Positions 29,258 through 37,805 of a DNA stretch of 64,000 nt are shown piece after piece; within the stretch, counting starts at the first letter, position 1, and every line of letters begins with the position of its first letter. This DNA comes from Thermodesulfovibrionia bacterium (GTDB lineage: Bacteria > Nitrospirota > Thermodesulfovibrionia > UBA6902): positions 71,241 to 135,240 of the forward strand of contig CAMYND010000009.1 in assembly GCA_947259645.1 (NCBI GenBank). Direction: 5' to 3'. The translations under genes and the position numbers were made by a program. The notes under the pieces were generated by a model. It was given only the letters and a program-made list of their open reading frames with translations, was not told the origin of the DNA and did not search any database.

Positions 29258-30442
29258 TTATCCCTGCTCAGCAGGGGCTGGAGGTAATGCCTTGCCTTCT
29301 TCTACCAGCCGGGCGAGGCGCTGCTTGCCTTCCTCAACTACGTCATGAATCTCACGGGCATTTTCCGTGCTCAGTTTGCGCATCTCTTTAATAATTTCCC
29401 GGGAGCGCTGCTGATAATTTACAACCGAATCAACAAGACGCTTCACCGCGTCAGCGCGGATGGTAGGACCGTATCCGGCCTTGAGCGCTGCTTCCTGTAC
29501 TTTGCCGCCAATATCTCCCAGGTCCTCCAGGCTTTTGCTGACTCCTTCTTTCATCGCATTCAGTGTTTCCGTACTTTCATGGAGACCAAAAATACCGGTG
29601 AAGGAAGCGCTCAGTGCTGTCAGAACAGTCTCATTGGTACCGAAGAAACTTATGGCCTGCTGATAGACACGCTCCTTTGCAGTGGTCGTCTGCAGCAGCC
29701 GGGCCATGATGACTTCAGATGTATTGTAGCTGACGGTAAGGTTATCAGACAGGTCTTTAGAGATCTGGTAGCGTCGTTCTTCTGTTTGAAGGTCCCGTAT
29801 TCTCTCATCGCGGGAAAGCTCCAGTTTTGCACGTTCAGCAGGGTCTTGTCCTGTGGCAGCATCTACTTTTTTTACAGCCTCTTTCAGTCGATCCCCGGCT
29901 TTGTCCAGAAGGGTTTTCGCCTTTTCTAAGACCTCAAAGGCCAGGACTTCAGATTCCTTGAGGGCACCGCGAAAGTCCAGATAGGCATTGAGAATAAGAT
30001 GCTCACGCTCTATCTGGTCTTTGGAGTCATCGGCAACTTCCAGATACACTGATTTGATCTTGTCAAAACGGTGGGGAATGTCTCCTCTGGTGGCCTTCAT
30101 CCAGATATTCTGAAGCCGCTCCCAGGTATTTATTTTTCCGTCATCAATCTGTTCAACCATCTCCTTTGCGTCTTCACGGATGGAATTAAAAGAGTTGGTA
30201 ATGTCCTCATACCGTTCTCCGATTTTCATACTGGTGATCTGCTCCCTTACCACTTCGTTAAAGAGAGAAGCCTGGCTCAGTGTGCGTGCAATGGCCACAA
30301 CCTTGTCTTCATCCAGTGTAGTTATCTGGTTGATCAGTGCGATTACAGGTGCTTCCTCAGTTTTTTCCGGCACAAGGCCGAGTTCGCGGAGTGCGTTTAA
30401 TGCCTTGTCAAGATACTTCATAGGTGTACTCATGTTAGTCAT
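29258..30442 (-). CDS. Uncharacterised alpha-helical protein, loosely TelA-like
   Basis: 394 aa helix-rich; first gene of the operon, preceded by a good SD (reverse complement AAAGGGAGGAATAAT). Confidence 0.55.
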   Translation of the reverse strand: MTNMSTPMKYLDKALNALRELGLVPEKTEEAPVIALINQITTLDEDKVVAIARTLSQASLFNEVVREQITSMKIGERYEDITNSFNSIREDAKEMVEQIDDGKINTWERLQNIWMKATRGDIPHRFDKIKSVYLEVADDSKDQIEREHLILNAYLDFRGALKESEVLAFEVLEKAKTLLDKAGDRLKEAVKKVDAATGQDPAERAKLELSRDERIRDLQTEERRYQISKDLSDNLTVSYNTSEVIMARLLQTTTAKERVYQQAISFFGTNETVLTALSASFTGIFGLHESTETLNAMKEGVSKSLEDLGDIGGKVQEAALKAGYGPTIRADAVKRLVDSVVNYQQRSREIIKEMRKLSTENAREIHDVVEEGKQRLARLVEEGKALPPAPAEQG

Positions 30443-30652
30443 TATTATTCCTCCCTTTGACTGATTATATGCTCAATGGTTCAGCGGATTGTAATAGCAT
30501 TATAGCAGATAAACAGCGGAGCAACAATTGAAATCAGTTCCCCCTGCAATTGATCCATTGATTTGTCTCAGGATAGGATTATTTTCCTGTTTTTATTACG
30601 ACGCTAGATACATTTTAAAATTGAAATTCAATAGTATATAATCTCTTTACAT

Positions 30653-31003
30653 ATGAAAATCATAAATATTAACGACATAGAAGAAACAAAGGCTTACTTT
30701 AATCCCAACATCAGAAAGCATGTTTTTCTTTCTTCCGGAGAATTGGGAAACATATTCAGTTTTGCCCAGGCTGTCATCCCTCCCGGAGAAGTTTCTCAAG
30801 CCCATGCACACGATAACATGGGTGAGGTTTTTTTAGTGCTGTCAGGAACGGGGATAATAAAGATAGATGATGAGAAATTTCAGATGTCAAAAGGTCTCTG
30901 TGCTGTTGTTGAACCGGATGAAGTTCATGAAATCGAGAACACCGGCGAAGAGGACCTCTGTATCATTTATTTTGAAATAGAGATAGATTCAAAAAAGAAG
31001 TAG
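30653..31003 (+). CDS. Cupin-domain protein
   Basis: AHAHDNMGEVFLVLSGTGIIKIDDEKFQMSKGLCAVVEPDEVHEIENTG. Confidence 0.88.
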   Translation: MKIININDIEETKAYFNPNIRKHVFLSSGELGNIFSFAQAVIPPGEVSQAHAHDNMGEVFLVLSGTGIIKIDDEKFQMSKGLCAVVEPDEVHEIENTGEEDLCIIYFEIEIDSKKK

Positions 31004-31096
31004 CAGACTGCCGTAGGTATCTGTGTTATCTGAAAGATAAAAAGTACAAAATTTAATAAATTTGCTATGATATAAAAAAAGCGGGAGGCATAAAAA

Positions 31097-31321
31097 ATGT
31101 CATATAAATTAAGCATAGTAATTGAAAAAGATGAAGCCGGATATTATGCATATGCTCCGGATCTTGAAGGGTGTCAGACTCAGGGTGAGACAATAGATGA
31201 GGTAATGGCAAATATAAAGGAAGCAATTGAACTTTATCTGGAGACGTTAACCAAAGAAGAAATTAAAGAGGCAACGAGCAAGGAAATTCTAACGACGACG
31301 TTAGAGGTCCAGATTGCCTAA
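31097..31321 (+). CDS. hicB: HicB-family antitoxin
   Basis: YKLSIVIEKDEAGYYAYAPDLEGCQTQGETIDEVMANIKEAIELYLE. Confidence 0.9.
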   Translation: MSYKLSIVIEKDEAGYYAYAPDLEGCQTQGETIDEVMANIKEAIELYLETLTKEEIKEATSKEILTTTLEVQIA

Positions 31322-31514
31322 GCTCCCAAGGCTTACCCCTCAAGAAGCAGAATCGATGCTCTTGAAAGATGGTTATGAATTTGCCAGAAGCAAAGGCAGT
31401 CACAGGATTTATATAAAAGGGACAAGTCGAATAGTAATTCCTTATCACGCCAGCAAAGTCTTACATCCCAAAATTGTCAAACAAGTAATCAAGGCAATAG
31501 AAACGAAAAATTAA
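31314..31514 (+). CDS. hicA: HicA-family mRNA interferase toxin
   Basis: LPRLTPQEAESMLLKDGYEFARSKGSHRIYIKG...IVIPYH; TTG start overlaps the hicB stop by 8 nt. Confidence 0.88.
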   Translation: MPKLPRLTPQEAESMLLKDGYEFARSKGSHRIYIKGTSRIVIPYHASKVLHPKIVKQVIKAIETKN

Positions 31515-31657
31515 GACTGCAGGTAACACGTCCTTCTTGTAAAATCAAGCCAGTGAAATCATTTCATGAACTGTTTGTATTTCAATCCTCTTTTTGAGTA
31601 TCAATACTCATAGGGCTTCCCAATTCAAAGGATTCATAGATATAAAGCACAAAGGAC

Positions 31658-31689
31658 TTTCACTCTGTTATTTCCACAATAGAGTGAAA
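31658..31689. other. Hairpin (12-bp arms, one G-T pair, 8-nt loop)
   Basis: TTTCACTCTGTT-ATTTCCAC-AATAGAGTGAAA in the hicA/MORN intergenic region. Confidence 0.6.
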
Positions 31690-31853
31690 TCACCCATGGT
31701 TTTTGATCGAAAATATTTATTGGAAACACCGTAACTGTCTGAATTAAAGCGATTGTTCCCTGTATGCATTGAAGGCACCAATATTGCATTTATCAGACCA
31801 GAATTGATGAGTGAAATTATTATATCGGCTGAGATGTCATGAGGAGGTGCCAG

Positions 31854-32270
31854 ATGACGGTAAAGCGGTTTTTTTCAATTGTGATTTTTATTGCAATGAC
31901 TATGATGATAACGGCCAGTTCATTTGCTGAGTGTGTAGAGGGCAGCTGTGACAATGGAAAAGGAACATACCTGTGGGCAAATGGCGATACGTACATTGGT
32001 GAATGGGAAAATGACCTCATGGATGGCGAAGGTACCTACCTCTGGGAAAACGGTGATGAGTTTACCGGTGGATGGCAAGAAGACATCATGCATGGAGACG
32101 GTGTCTATACGTGGAGCAATGGTGACCAGAACATTGGCCAGTGGATTAACGGCGAGCAGGACGGTGACGGCATATACATCTGGGGAAACCTGGAAGAACA
32201 GCAAGATGAAGCGCTGGTTGACCTGGATGATATGGATATTTTTGTTGCCTCGAACCTTGAAGAGCACTAA
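31854..32270 (+). CDS. Secreted MORN-repeat protein
   Basis: Signal peptide MTVKRFFSIVIFIAMTMMITASSFA; repeats such as GDTYIGEWENDLMDGEGTYLWENGDEFTGGW; SD aggagg favours ATG 31854. Confidence 0.85.
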   Translation: MTVKRFFSIVIFIAMTMMITASSFAECVEGSCDNGKGTYLWANGDTYIGEWENDLMDGEGTYLWENGDEFTGGWQEDIMHGDGVYTWSNGDQNIGQWINGEQDGDGIYIWGNLEEQQDEALVDLDDMDIFVASNLEEH

Positions 32271-32386
32271 TTATAATTGAGTTCCAGCCCTGTCGGCCTG
32301 AGTCATATTCTGTGCTTCCCGCTTCCATCATAATCTGAAACCCCTGTATGGCCTGCTTTGACAGAAAGCAGCATTAGGTTACAGAA

Positions 32387-33274
32387 TCAGGACAACTTCC
32401 CTAAGAGTTTCTCGAAATTCATAAGAAACATTGTAACAAGCATGAATGCATTAATCGCCTTGAACGTTTGAATGTAGGAATACATGTTCTTCTCTCTGCT
32501 TACAAGGCGTGATCCCTTCCAGGCAAGCCAGGAGGCAGAAAGTAAGATAAGGGCAGGAATGATCACATTTGATGACGGTATATAAAGGGGAAGGAAGAGG
32601 GCGCTCACAGCTGCCGCGGCAATCCAGATACAGGTTATTCTTTTTATCTGCACTTCTGAAAAAACATGCAGCAGAGACGGGTATCCTGAATTGGCGTAAT
32701 CACCGTCATGAGAGAGCATGATCAGCCAGAAGTGGGGGATCTGCCACATGAAGAAAAAGAAGGCGATCACACTTATCTCATATGAGGGAAACAGACCGTT
32801 GCCTGCAATCCATCCCATAACAGGCGGAACAGCTCCTGTAACAGCTCCCGGTACCGCGGCGAAGGCTGTTTTCTTTTTCAGAAACGTATAGATGCCGTTG
32901 TACCAGATGACAGCAAACAAGCCCAATGCGGAGATGACAATGTTTTCCAGAAGAAAGAGAATCACAAAACCTGACATGATGAGTGCCAAAGAAAAGATGA
33001 GACCATGAGCAGGCTTGATCCTGCCTGATGGCAGGGGCCTCATTTTTGTCCTGTTCATTTTAAGATCATGGTCTCTCTCCTGGTACTGGTTCAGGGAGCA
33101 GGCCCCACAGGCCAGGAGAAATACACCGCATGCAATAGTGAGCAGACCTGTTGCCGGGCCCGCGCCGGCGAGGATGAAACCGGTGGAGGCTGATAGGGCT
33201 GAAAACAGGGCAATCCTCAGTTTCGATAGCTCTATGAATACTTTTATGATTTCAGTTGACCTGCGAGGAAACAT
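32387..33274 (-). CDS. ctaB: Protoheme IX farnesyltransferase
   Basis: NQYQERDHDLKMNRTKMRPLPSGRI, multi-TM, located in the cox operon. Confidence 0.95.
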   Translation of the reverse strand: MFPRRSTEIIKVFIELSKLRIALFSALSASTGFILAGAGPATGLLTIACGVFLLACGACSLNQYQERDHDLKMNRTKMRPLPSGRIKPAHGLIFSLALIMSGFVILFLLENIVISALGLFAVIWYNGIYTFLKKKTAFAAVPGAVTGAVPPVMGWIAGNGLFPSYEISVIAFFFFMWQIPHFWLIMLSHDGDYANSGYPSLLHVFSEVQIKRITCIWIAAAAVSALFLPLYIPSSNVIIPALILLSASWLAWKGSRLVSREKNMYSYIQTFKAINAFMLVTMFLMNFEKLLGKLS

Positions 33275-34269
33275 TATCGGACACTCTTTAGATACTCAAT
33301 AACAGCGTTCAGTTGCATTTCAGAAAAATCTCCTTTATAGGAAGGCATCACTTCCGGGTATCCTTGAACAATATCAGCTTCAGGATAGAGAATAGCCCGC
33401 CGTATGTACTCATCGTCAACTGTTATGGTGCGTTTTTTGCCGTCTGTAATGACTACGTGGCGGCGGTTGAACATACCCTTGAATGTTGGTCCTACTGCTT
33501 CAGAACCGTCAAGGCTGTGGCAGTCAAGGCATCCTGTGTCATTGATAAGGTTTTCCACAGAAATAACTTTTCCCGGTTCTTCCGGAGTACGCGAGACTGC
33601 ATACCAGTCGCTGAAATTCTCAGCAGACATGGCAATCACTTTCGTATTCATTGCTGAGTGCCCGACCCCGCAATACTCAGTTCAGTAGATATCATACTCA
33701 CCCTCTTTGTCAGAGTGAAACCACATGGTCGTTTCCATCCCCGGGACAACGTCTTCTTTCAATTTTAAGGCAGGGATAAAGAGGCTGTGCAGAACATCAT
33801 CAGATGTCATGAGCAGCTGTGTCGGCTTACCGGCAGGCACTCTCAGAACATCGCTCTTTGTGCCATTTGGATACTGGAACTTCCAGCCCCACATGCGGGC
33901 CGTTACCTTCACTACCATGGCATTCTCAGGGACGTGCCGTAAGGGCAGGTAGTTTTTCCACCCCACCCAAAACATGATAAAGACCAGTATCGTCGGAATA
34001 ACTGTCCAGGCAATCTCAAGGAGGAGCGGTTCTTTTACCTCACTGGCCCTGGGGTTCCTTTTATGGTGGTACCTGACAACAAAGTAAACCATGAATGCGG
34101 TGACAAGCACCAGGAGCACTATTGATATTACAAAGATCAGCATGAAGGAGTCATTTACTTTTTGCGTCAGGTCTGGAATGGACGAAAAGGAACCCTTGTC
34201 CTCGAGGTGTGCTGAAGGGACTAAAAAGCCCCCAAGTCTGTCTCCTATTTCCAGCAGATTCGTAATCAT
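33274..34269 (-). CDS. coxB: Cytochrome c oxidase subunit II with fused cytochrome c domain; in-frame TGA at 33682-33684, candidate selenocysteine
   Basis: Track ORFs 33682..34308 and 33274..33651 are in the same frame. Joined they read ...KEGEYDIY-[TGA]-TEYCGVGHSAMNTKV...TGCLDCHSLDG...YLKSVR, with CuA pattern [U/C]x3Cx3Hx2M and heme motif CLDCH. Confidence 0.85.
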
Positions 34270-34270
34270 A

Positions 34271-34567
34271 TTAATACCGGTACAGGACGTCCATGAATGT
34301 GAGTACAATAGTTACGGTAAGCGTAGAAAGCACAAAAAAGAGCATGGCCTTTAACATTCTGGATTCATGTTTCAGATGCATAAATATATAAACAACAAGG
34401 CTCGCTTTTACCGAGGCAATAAGAATATTTACAATTATGCCGTATCTGCCCAGGTCAATACCTGCCACATACACGGTTATTCCGGTAAGCGCCAGCAGGG
34501 CGGCCCAGACAGCAAGATATGGCCTGTACCCTGTTTTTTCATCTGATATGGTTTCTTTTTCTTTCAT
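34271..34567 (-). CDS. Cytochrome c oxidase subunit IV-like protein
   Basis: 98 aa, three TM segments (VNILIASVKASLVVYIFMHLKHESR), in the cox operon. Confidence 0.85.
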   Translation of the reverse strand: MKEKETISDEKTGYRPYLAVWAALLALTGITVYVAGIDLGRYGIIVNILIASVKASLVVYIFMHLKHESRMLKAMLFFVLSTLTVTIVLTFMDVLYRY

Positions 34568-34578
34568 CTAAAATACTG

Positions 34579-35202
34579 TTACTGGATGAGATAGATCAGG
34601 GGGAATAAATAAATCCAGATAATATCCACTAAATGCCAGTAGAGGCCCCCGTTTTCCAGTTTGATATAGTCTCCCTCATTAATTATATTCTTGTTTGTCA
34701 TTGCGAGAATGATGGCAAACGCGACTATCCCGATTATGACATGGAGCCCGTGAAGGCCGGTCATTACAAAGTAGAGGCTGTAAAAAATAATTTCTCCCTG
34801 AGAAGTAAGTTCTGGGGAGCCCGGCCAGATGCCGTGGCTGAATTTCGCAGTCCATTCAAAATACTTTACCACGAGAAATGCACTTGCGAATATAATTGTC
34901 AGGGCCTGAAACAGAAGCGAATGTCCCTTTTTACCACTTTTAAGGGCTGACAGGGAAAGCGCCATGGTAAGGCTGCTCGTGATAAGAATCAGGGTGTTGA
35001 TTGCTCCTATGGTGATGTTAAGCTCGGTTGCGGCATTCTGAAATTCAGCAAGATATTTCGAGCGGTAGACGGCGTAGAGAAGAAAGAGACCGCCAAAAAA
35101 GAGCAGTTCAGTAAAGAGAAATATCCACATGCCCAGTTTTGCCCCGGCGTAGTCCCTGTGGTTTGCTGCGTTTATATCAGCTGCGGCTGCTCTCTCCATC
35201 AC
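34579..35202 (-). CDS. coxC: Cytochrome c oxidase subunit III
   Basis: GLHGLHVIIGIVAFAIILA...YWHLVDIIWIYLFPLIYL. Confidence 0.93.
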   Translation of the reverse strand: MMERAAAADINAANHRDYAGAKLGMWIFLFTELLFFGGLFLLYAVYRSKYLAEFQNAATELNITIGAINTLILITSSLTMALSLSALKSGKKGHSLLFQALTIIFASAFLVVKYFEWTAKFSHGIWPGSPELTSQGEIIFYSLYFVMTGLHGLHVIIGIVAFAIILAMTNKNIINEGDYIKLENGGLYWHLVDIIWIYLFPLIYLIQ

Positions 35203-36800
35203 TGTTCAGGCTTCCTCCTGTATGGGGGCCCATCTATAACTGGTATCTCATGAAAATTTTCAACGGGCGGAGGAGAAGAGATCTGCCACTCAAGCGTTGT
35301 TCCTCCCCACACATTGTTATCAGCTGTCTTTCCGGAAAAAAGAGACCTGAGCAAATTAAACACCATGAGCAGAATACCTGCAATGAGAATCCAGGAGCCG
35401 ACAGTTGATATGACGTTGCCCGTGGTGAATTCAGCGGGATAGTCATAATATCTCCGCGGCATCCCCTGCCAGCCCAGCAGAAACTGGGGGAAGTAGAGAA
35501 TATTAAATCCCACGAACATGATCACCCCTGCGACTGTTGCGAGGGTCTCGTTGTACATTTTGCCGCAGATCTTTGGATACCAGTAGTGGAGTGCCGCAAA
35601 AAAAGCAAAGCCTGTCCCTCCAAACATCACATAGTGAAAATGCGAGACGATAAAGTATGTGTCATGTATATGGATGTTTACCGCGACCGACGAGTTGGCC
35701 AGCCCTGTGAGACCTCCAATTGAAAAGAGAAAGATAAAAAAGAGTGCAAACACCATGGGCGGAGCGAGAGATATGGAGCCCTTGTACATGGTTGATATCC
35801 AGTTAAAGACCTTGATTCCGCTTGGAACAGCGACAAAAAAAGTAAAAAACGAAAAGATCATGCGTGCTGTGTCACTCATACCGCTGGTGAACATGTGATG
35901 TCCCCATACTAAATAGCCGACAGCGGCGATAGAGAGTGTGGAGATCACGATCGCCTTATAGCCAAATATTGATTTTCTTGAAAAGACCGGGATGATTTCA
36001 GAAATGACCCCCATGGCAGGCAGAATCATTATATACACAGCAGGATGGGAGTAGATCCAGAAGAGGTGCTGAAACATGATGGGATCTCCGCCCTTTGCGG
36101 GATCGAAAAATCCTATACCGAGGGACCGCTCCAGAATCAGGAGAAGTACTGTTATTGCGAGCACCGGAGTGGCAAGTATCTGGACCCAGGAAGTCGCGTA
36201 AAGTGTCCAGGGGAACAGCGGCATACGCATCCATTTCATTCCGGGCGCCCTCAGCCGGTGAATGGTGGTAACAAAGTTCAGCCCTGTGAGTATGGAAGAA
36301 AATCCGACCACAAATGCGGCCGCGGCAGCAACGGAGATATTCGTTGTCGACTTGATGCTGTAGGGAGGATAAAATGTCCATCCCCCGTCAGGCGGGCCTC
36401 CCGGGAGAAATATTGTAGAGAGTGCAATAACGGCGGCAATAATATAAAGCCACCAGGAAAGCAGGTTAAGACGGGGAAAGGCAACGTCCCGGGCCCCGAT
36501 CATTATGGGGAGGAAAAAGTTTCCGAACGATGCTGTTATCCCCGGGATGATAAAGAAAAATATCATGATTATGCCATGGAGGGTAAAGAGGGAATTATAT
36601 GTTTGAGCGGTAACAATGGTTTGACCGGGGGCGATGAGTTCCAGCCGCATCAGAAACCCAAGGATGACCCCTGACAAAAAAAAGGAGAGAACTGACACCA
36701 GATAGAGGACGCCTATCCGCTTATGATCAGTTGATAAAATCCAGGAGAGTATTCCCTGGTATTTCCCTGTGTTTAAGTAGTTATTGTCCTGTCCACCCAT
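35199..36800 (-). CDS. coxA: Cytochrome c oxidase subunit I (A2-type YSHPAVY motif)
   Basis: STDHKRIGVLYL, YSHPAVYIMILPAMG, VWGHHMFTSGM, HDTYFIVSHFHYVMFGG. Confidence 0.96.
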   Translation of the reverse strand: MGGQDNNYLNTGKYQGILSWILSTDHKRIGVLYLVSVLSFFLSGVILGFLMRLELIAPGQTIVTAQTYNSLFTLHGIIMIFFFIIPGITASFGNFFLPIMIGARDVAFPRLNLLSWWLYIIAAVIALSTIFLPGGPPDGGWTFYPPYSIKSTTNISVAAAAAFVVGFSSILTGLNFVTTIHRLRAPGMKWMRMPLFPWTLYATSWVQILATPVLAITVLLLILERSLGIGFFDPAKGGDPIMFQHLFWIYSHPAVYIMILPAMGVISEIIPVFSRKSIFGYKAIVISTLSIAAVGYLVWGHHMFTSGMSDTARMIFSFFTFFVAVPSGIKVFNWISTMYKGSISLAPPMVFALFFIFLFSIGGLTGLANSSVAVNIHIHDTYFIVSHFHYVMFGGTGFAFFAALHYWYPKICGKMYNETLATVAGVIMFVGFNILYFPQFLLGWQGMPRRYYDYPAEFTTGNVISTVGSWILIAGILLMVFNLLRSLFSGKTADNNVWGGTTLEWQISSPPPVENFHEIPVIDGPPYRRKPEQ

Positions 36801-36945
36801 AATAAATAAAGCCTGCTTTGTTCATGTTAGTGCTTATTTGTATAAAAGTTCAGGAACCTGTTAAGAGAAAACCCAGGCTCATTAAACATAAGATGATTAT
36901 TTTATATCATATTTTACAGGAAATTAACATAACGGCATTTTATTC

Positions 36946-36974
36946 TTGACAAAACATATCAATGTATGTAAATA
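36946..36974 (+). promoter_or_regulatory. Putative sigma70 promoter (TTGACA-N17-TAAATA)
   Basis: Upstream of the 4Fe-4S membrane protein gene, in the divergent region with coxA. Confidence 0.45.
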
Positions 36975-37060
36975 TGTTTATATGAATGCTATCAGAGAGT
37001 TGTTGTGCTGTCTTATCTGTTTGGGCGCCTTCAGCTCTTTGTGTGAGAGGAGTGAAGAGA

Positions 37061-37726
37061 ATGTATAAAGAGTTCAGGAAAAAAAGAACGAAGCTTCAGA
37101 AATACACACTGCCGGTGCTGCCGGCGGTAATCATCGGGGGATGGCTCTACCCGCCTTTGGGATTCTCACTGCTGATATGCATGGTGGGAGCGGTTGGAAT
37201 CGCCTTTTATAAAGGACGGGCCTGGTGTGACTGGATGTGCCCCAGGGGGAGCTTTTATGATTATTATCTTGAGAAGCTAAGCAGGAAAGTCTTAATACCG
37301 TCCCTGTTTAAGACAAACTGGTTCCGGGCGCTCATACTTGCTTTTCTCATGACAGCCCTGGGAGTGCAGATCTGGTATGCCTGGGGCAGTGCCAACGGCA
37401 TTGGACTGGCCTTTGTGACTGTCCTGACCGTGACTACAATAATTGGCATCATACTGGGACTTATATATAAGCCGAGGGCCTGGTGTCAGATCTGTCCCAT
37501 GGGCACACTGGGGAGCTGGATTTCCCCGGGGAAACAACCGCTTCATGTAGGCGAGAGCTGCAAAGACTGCGCACTATGCGCGAAGGTCTGTCCCATGCAG
37601 CTGCAGCCCTATGAGGACAAAGCCGGTTACATGACTGACGGAGACTGTATAAAGTGCTCTTCCTGTGTTGCTGCCTGTCCGGTTAAAGCACTTGAATTTG
37701 AAAAAGAATTGAAGACTGCGGCTTAG
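37061..37726 (+). CDS. 4Fe-4S membrane ferredoxin (NapH/CcoG-like)
   Basis: CDWMCPRGSF, CQICPMGTLG, CKDCALCAKVCPMQLQ, CIKCSSCVAACPVKALEF; SD gaggagtgaagaga before ATG 37061. Confidence 0.82.
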   Translation: MYKEFRKKRTKLQKYTLPVLPAVIIGGWLYPPLGFSLLICMVGAVGIAFYKGRAWCDWMCPRGSFYDYYLEKLSRKVLIPSLFKTNWFRALILAFLMTALGVQIWYAWGSANGIGLAFVTVLTVTTIIGIILGLIYKPRAWCQICPMGTLGSWISPGKQPLHVGESCKDCALCAKVCPMQLQPYEDKAGYMTDGDCIKCSSCVAACPVKALEFEKELKTAA

Positions 37727-37745
37727 CCGTCCAGGTTGCGCGTTC

Positions 37746-37784
37746 AAAAAAAGGGGGATATAGAAAAGTCTATACCCCCCTTTT
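37746..37784. terminator. Bidirectional rho-independent terminator
   Basis: A-run, GGGGGATATAG-AAAAGT-CTATACCCCC stem with one mismatch, T-run; between convergent genes. Confidence 0.85.
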
Positions 37785-37805
37785 GTACATTATTTTGTGT
37801 AACGG

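Noticed and set aside
31920-32267. 115-aa minus-strand ORF opposite the MORN gene
   Set aside because: Its repetitive appearance is only the reverse complement of the MORN repeats.
33682-34308. Treating the 5' coxB ORF and the 33274..33651 ORF as two separate genes
   Set aside because: They are in the same frame, separated by one TGA at the CuA cysteine codon. The downstream ATG 33651 is internal to the CuA motif (HSAM), and the spacer itself encodes conserved CuA residues.
36045-36674. 209-aa plus-strand ORF inside coxA
   Set aside because: Antisense to coxA; charged/Cys-rich composition typical of the reverse complement of a membrane protein gene.
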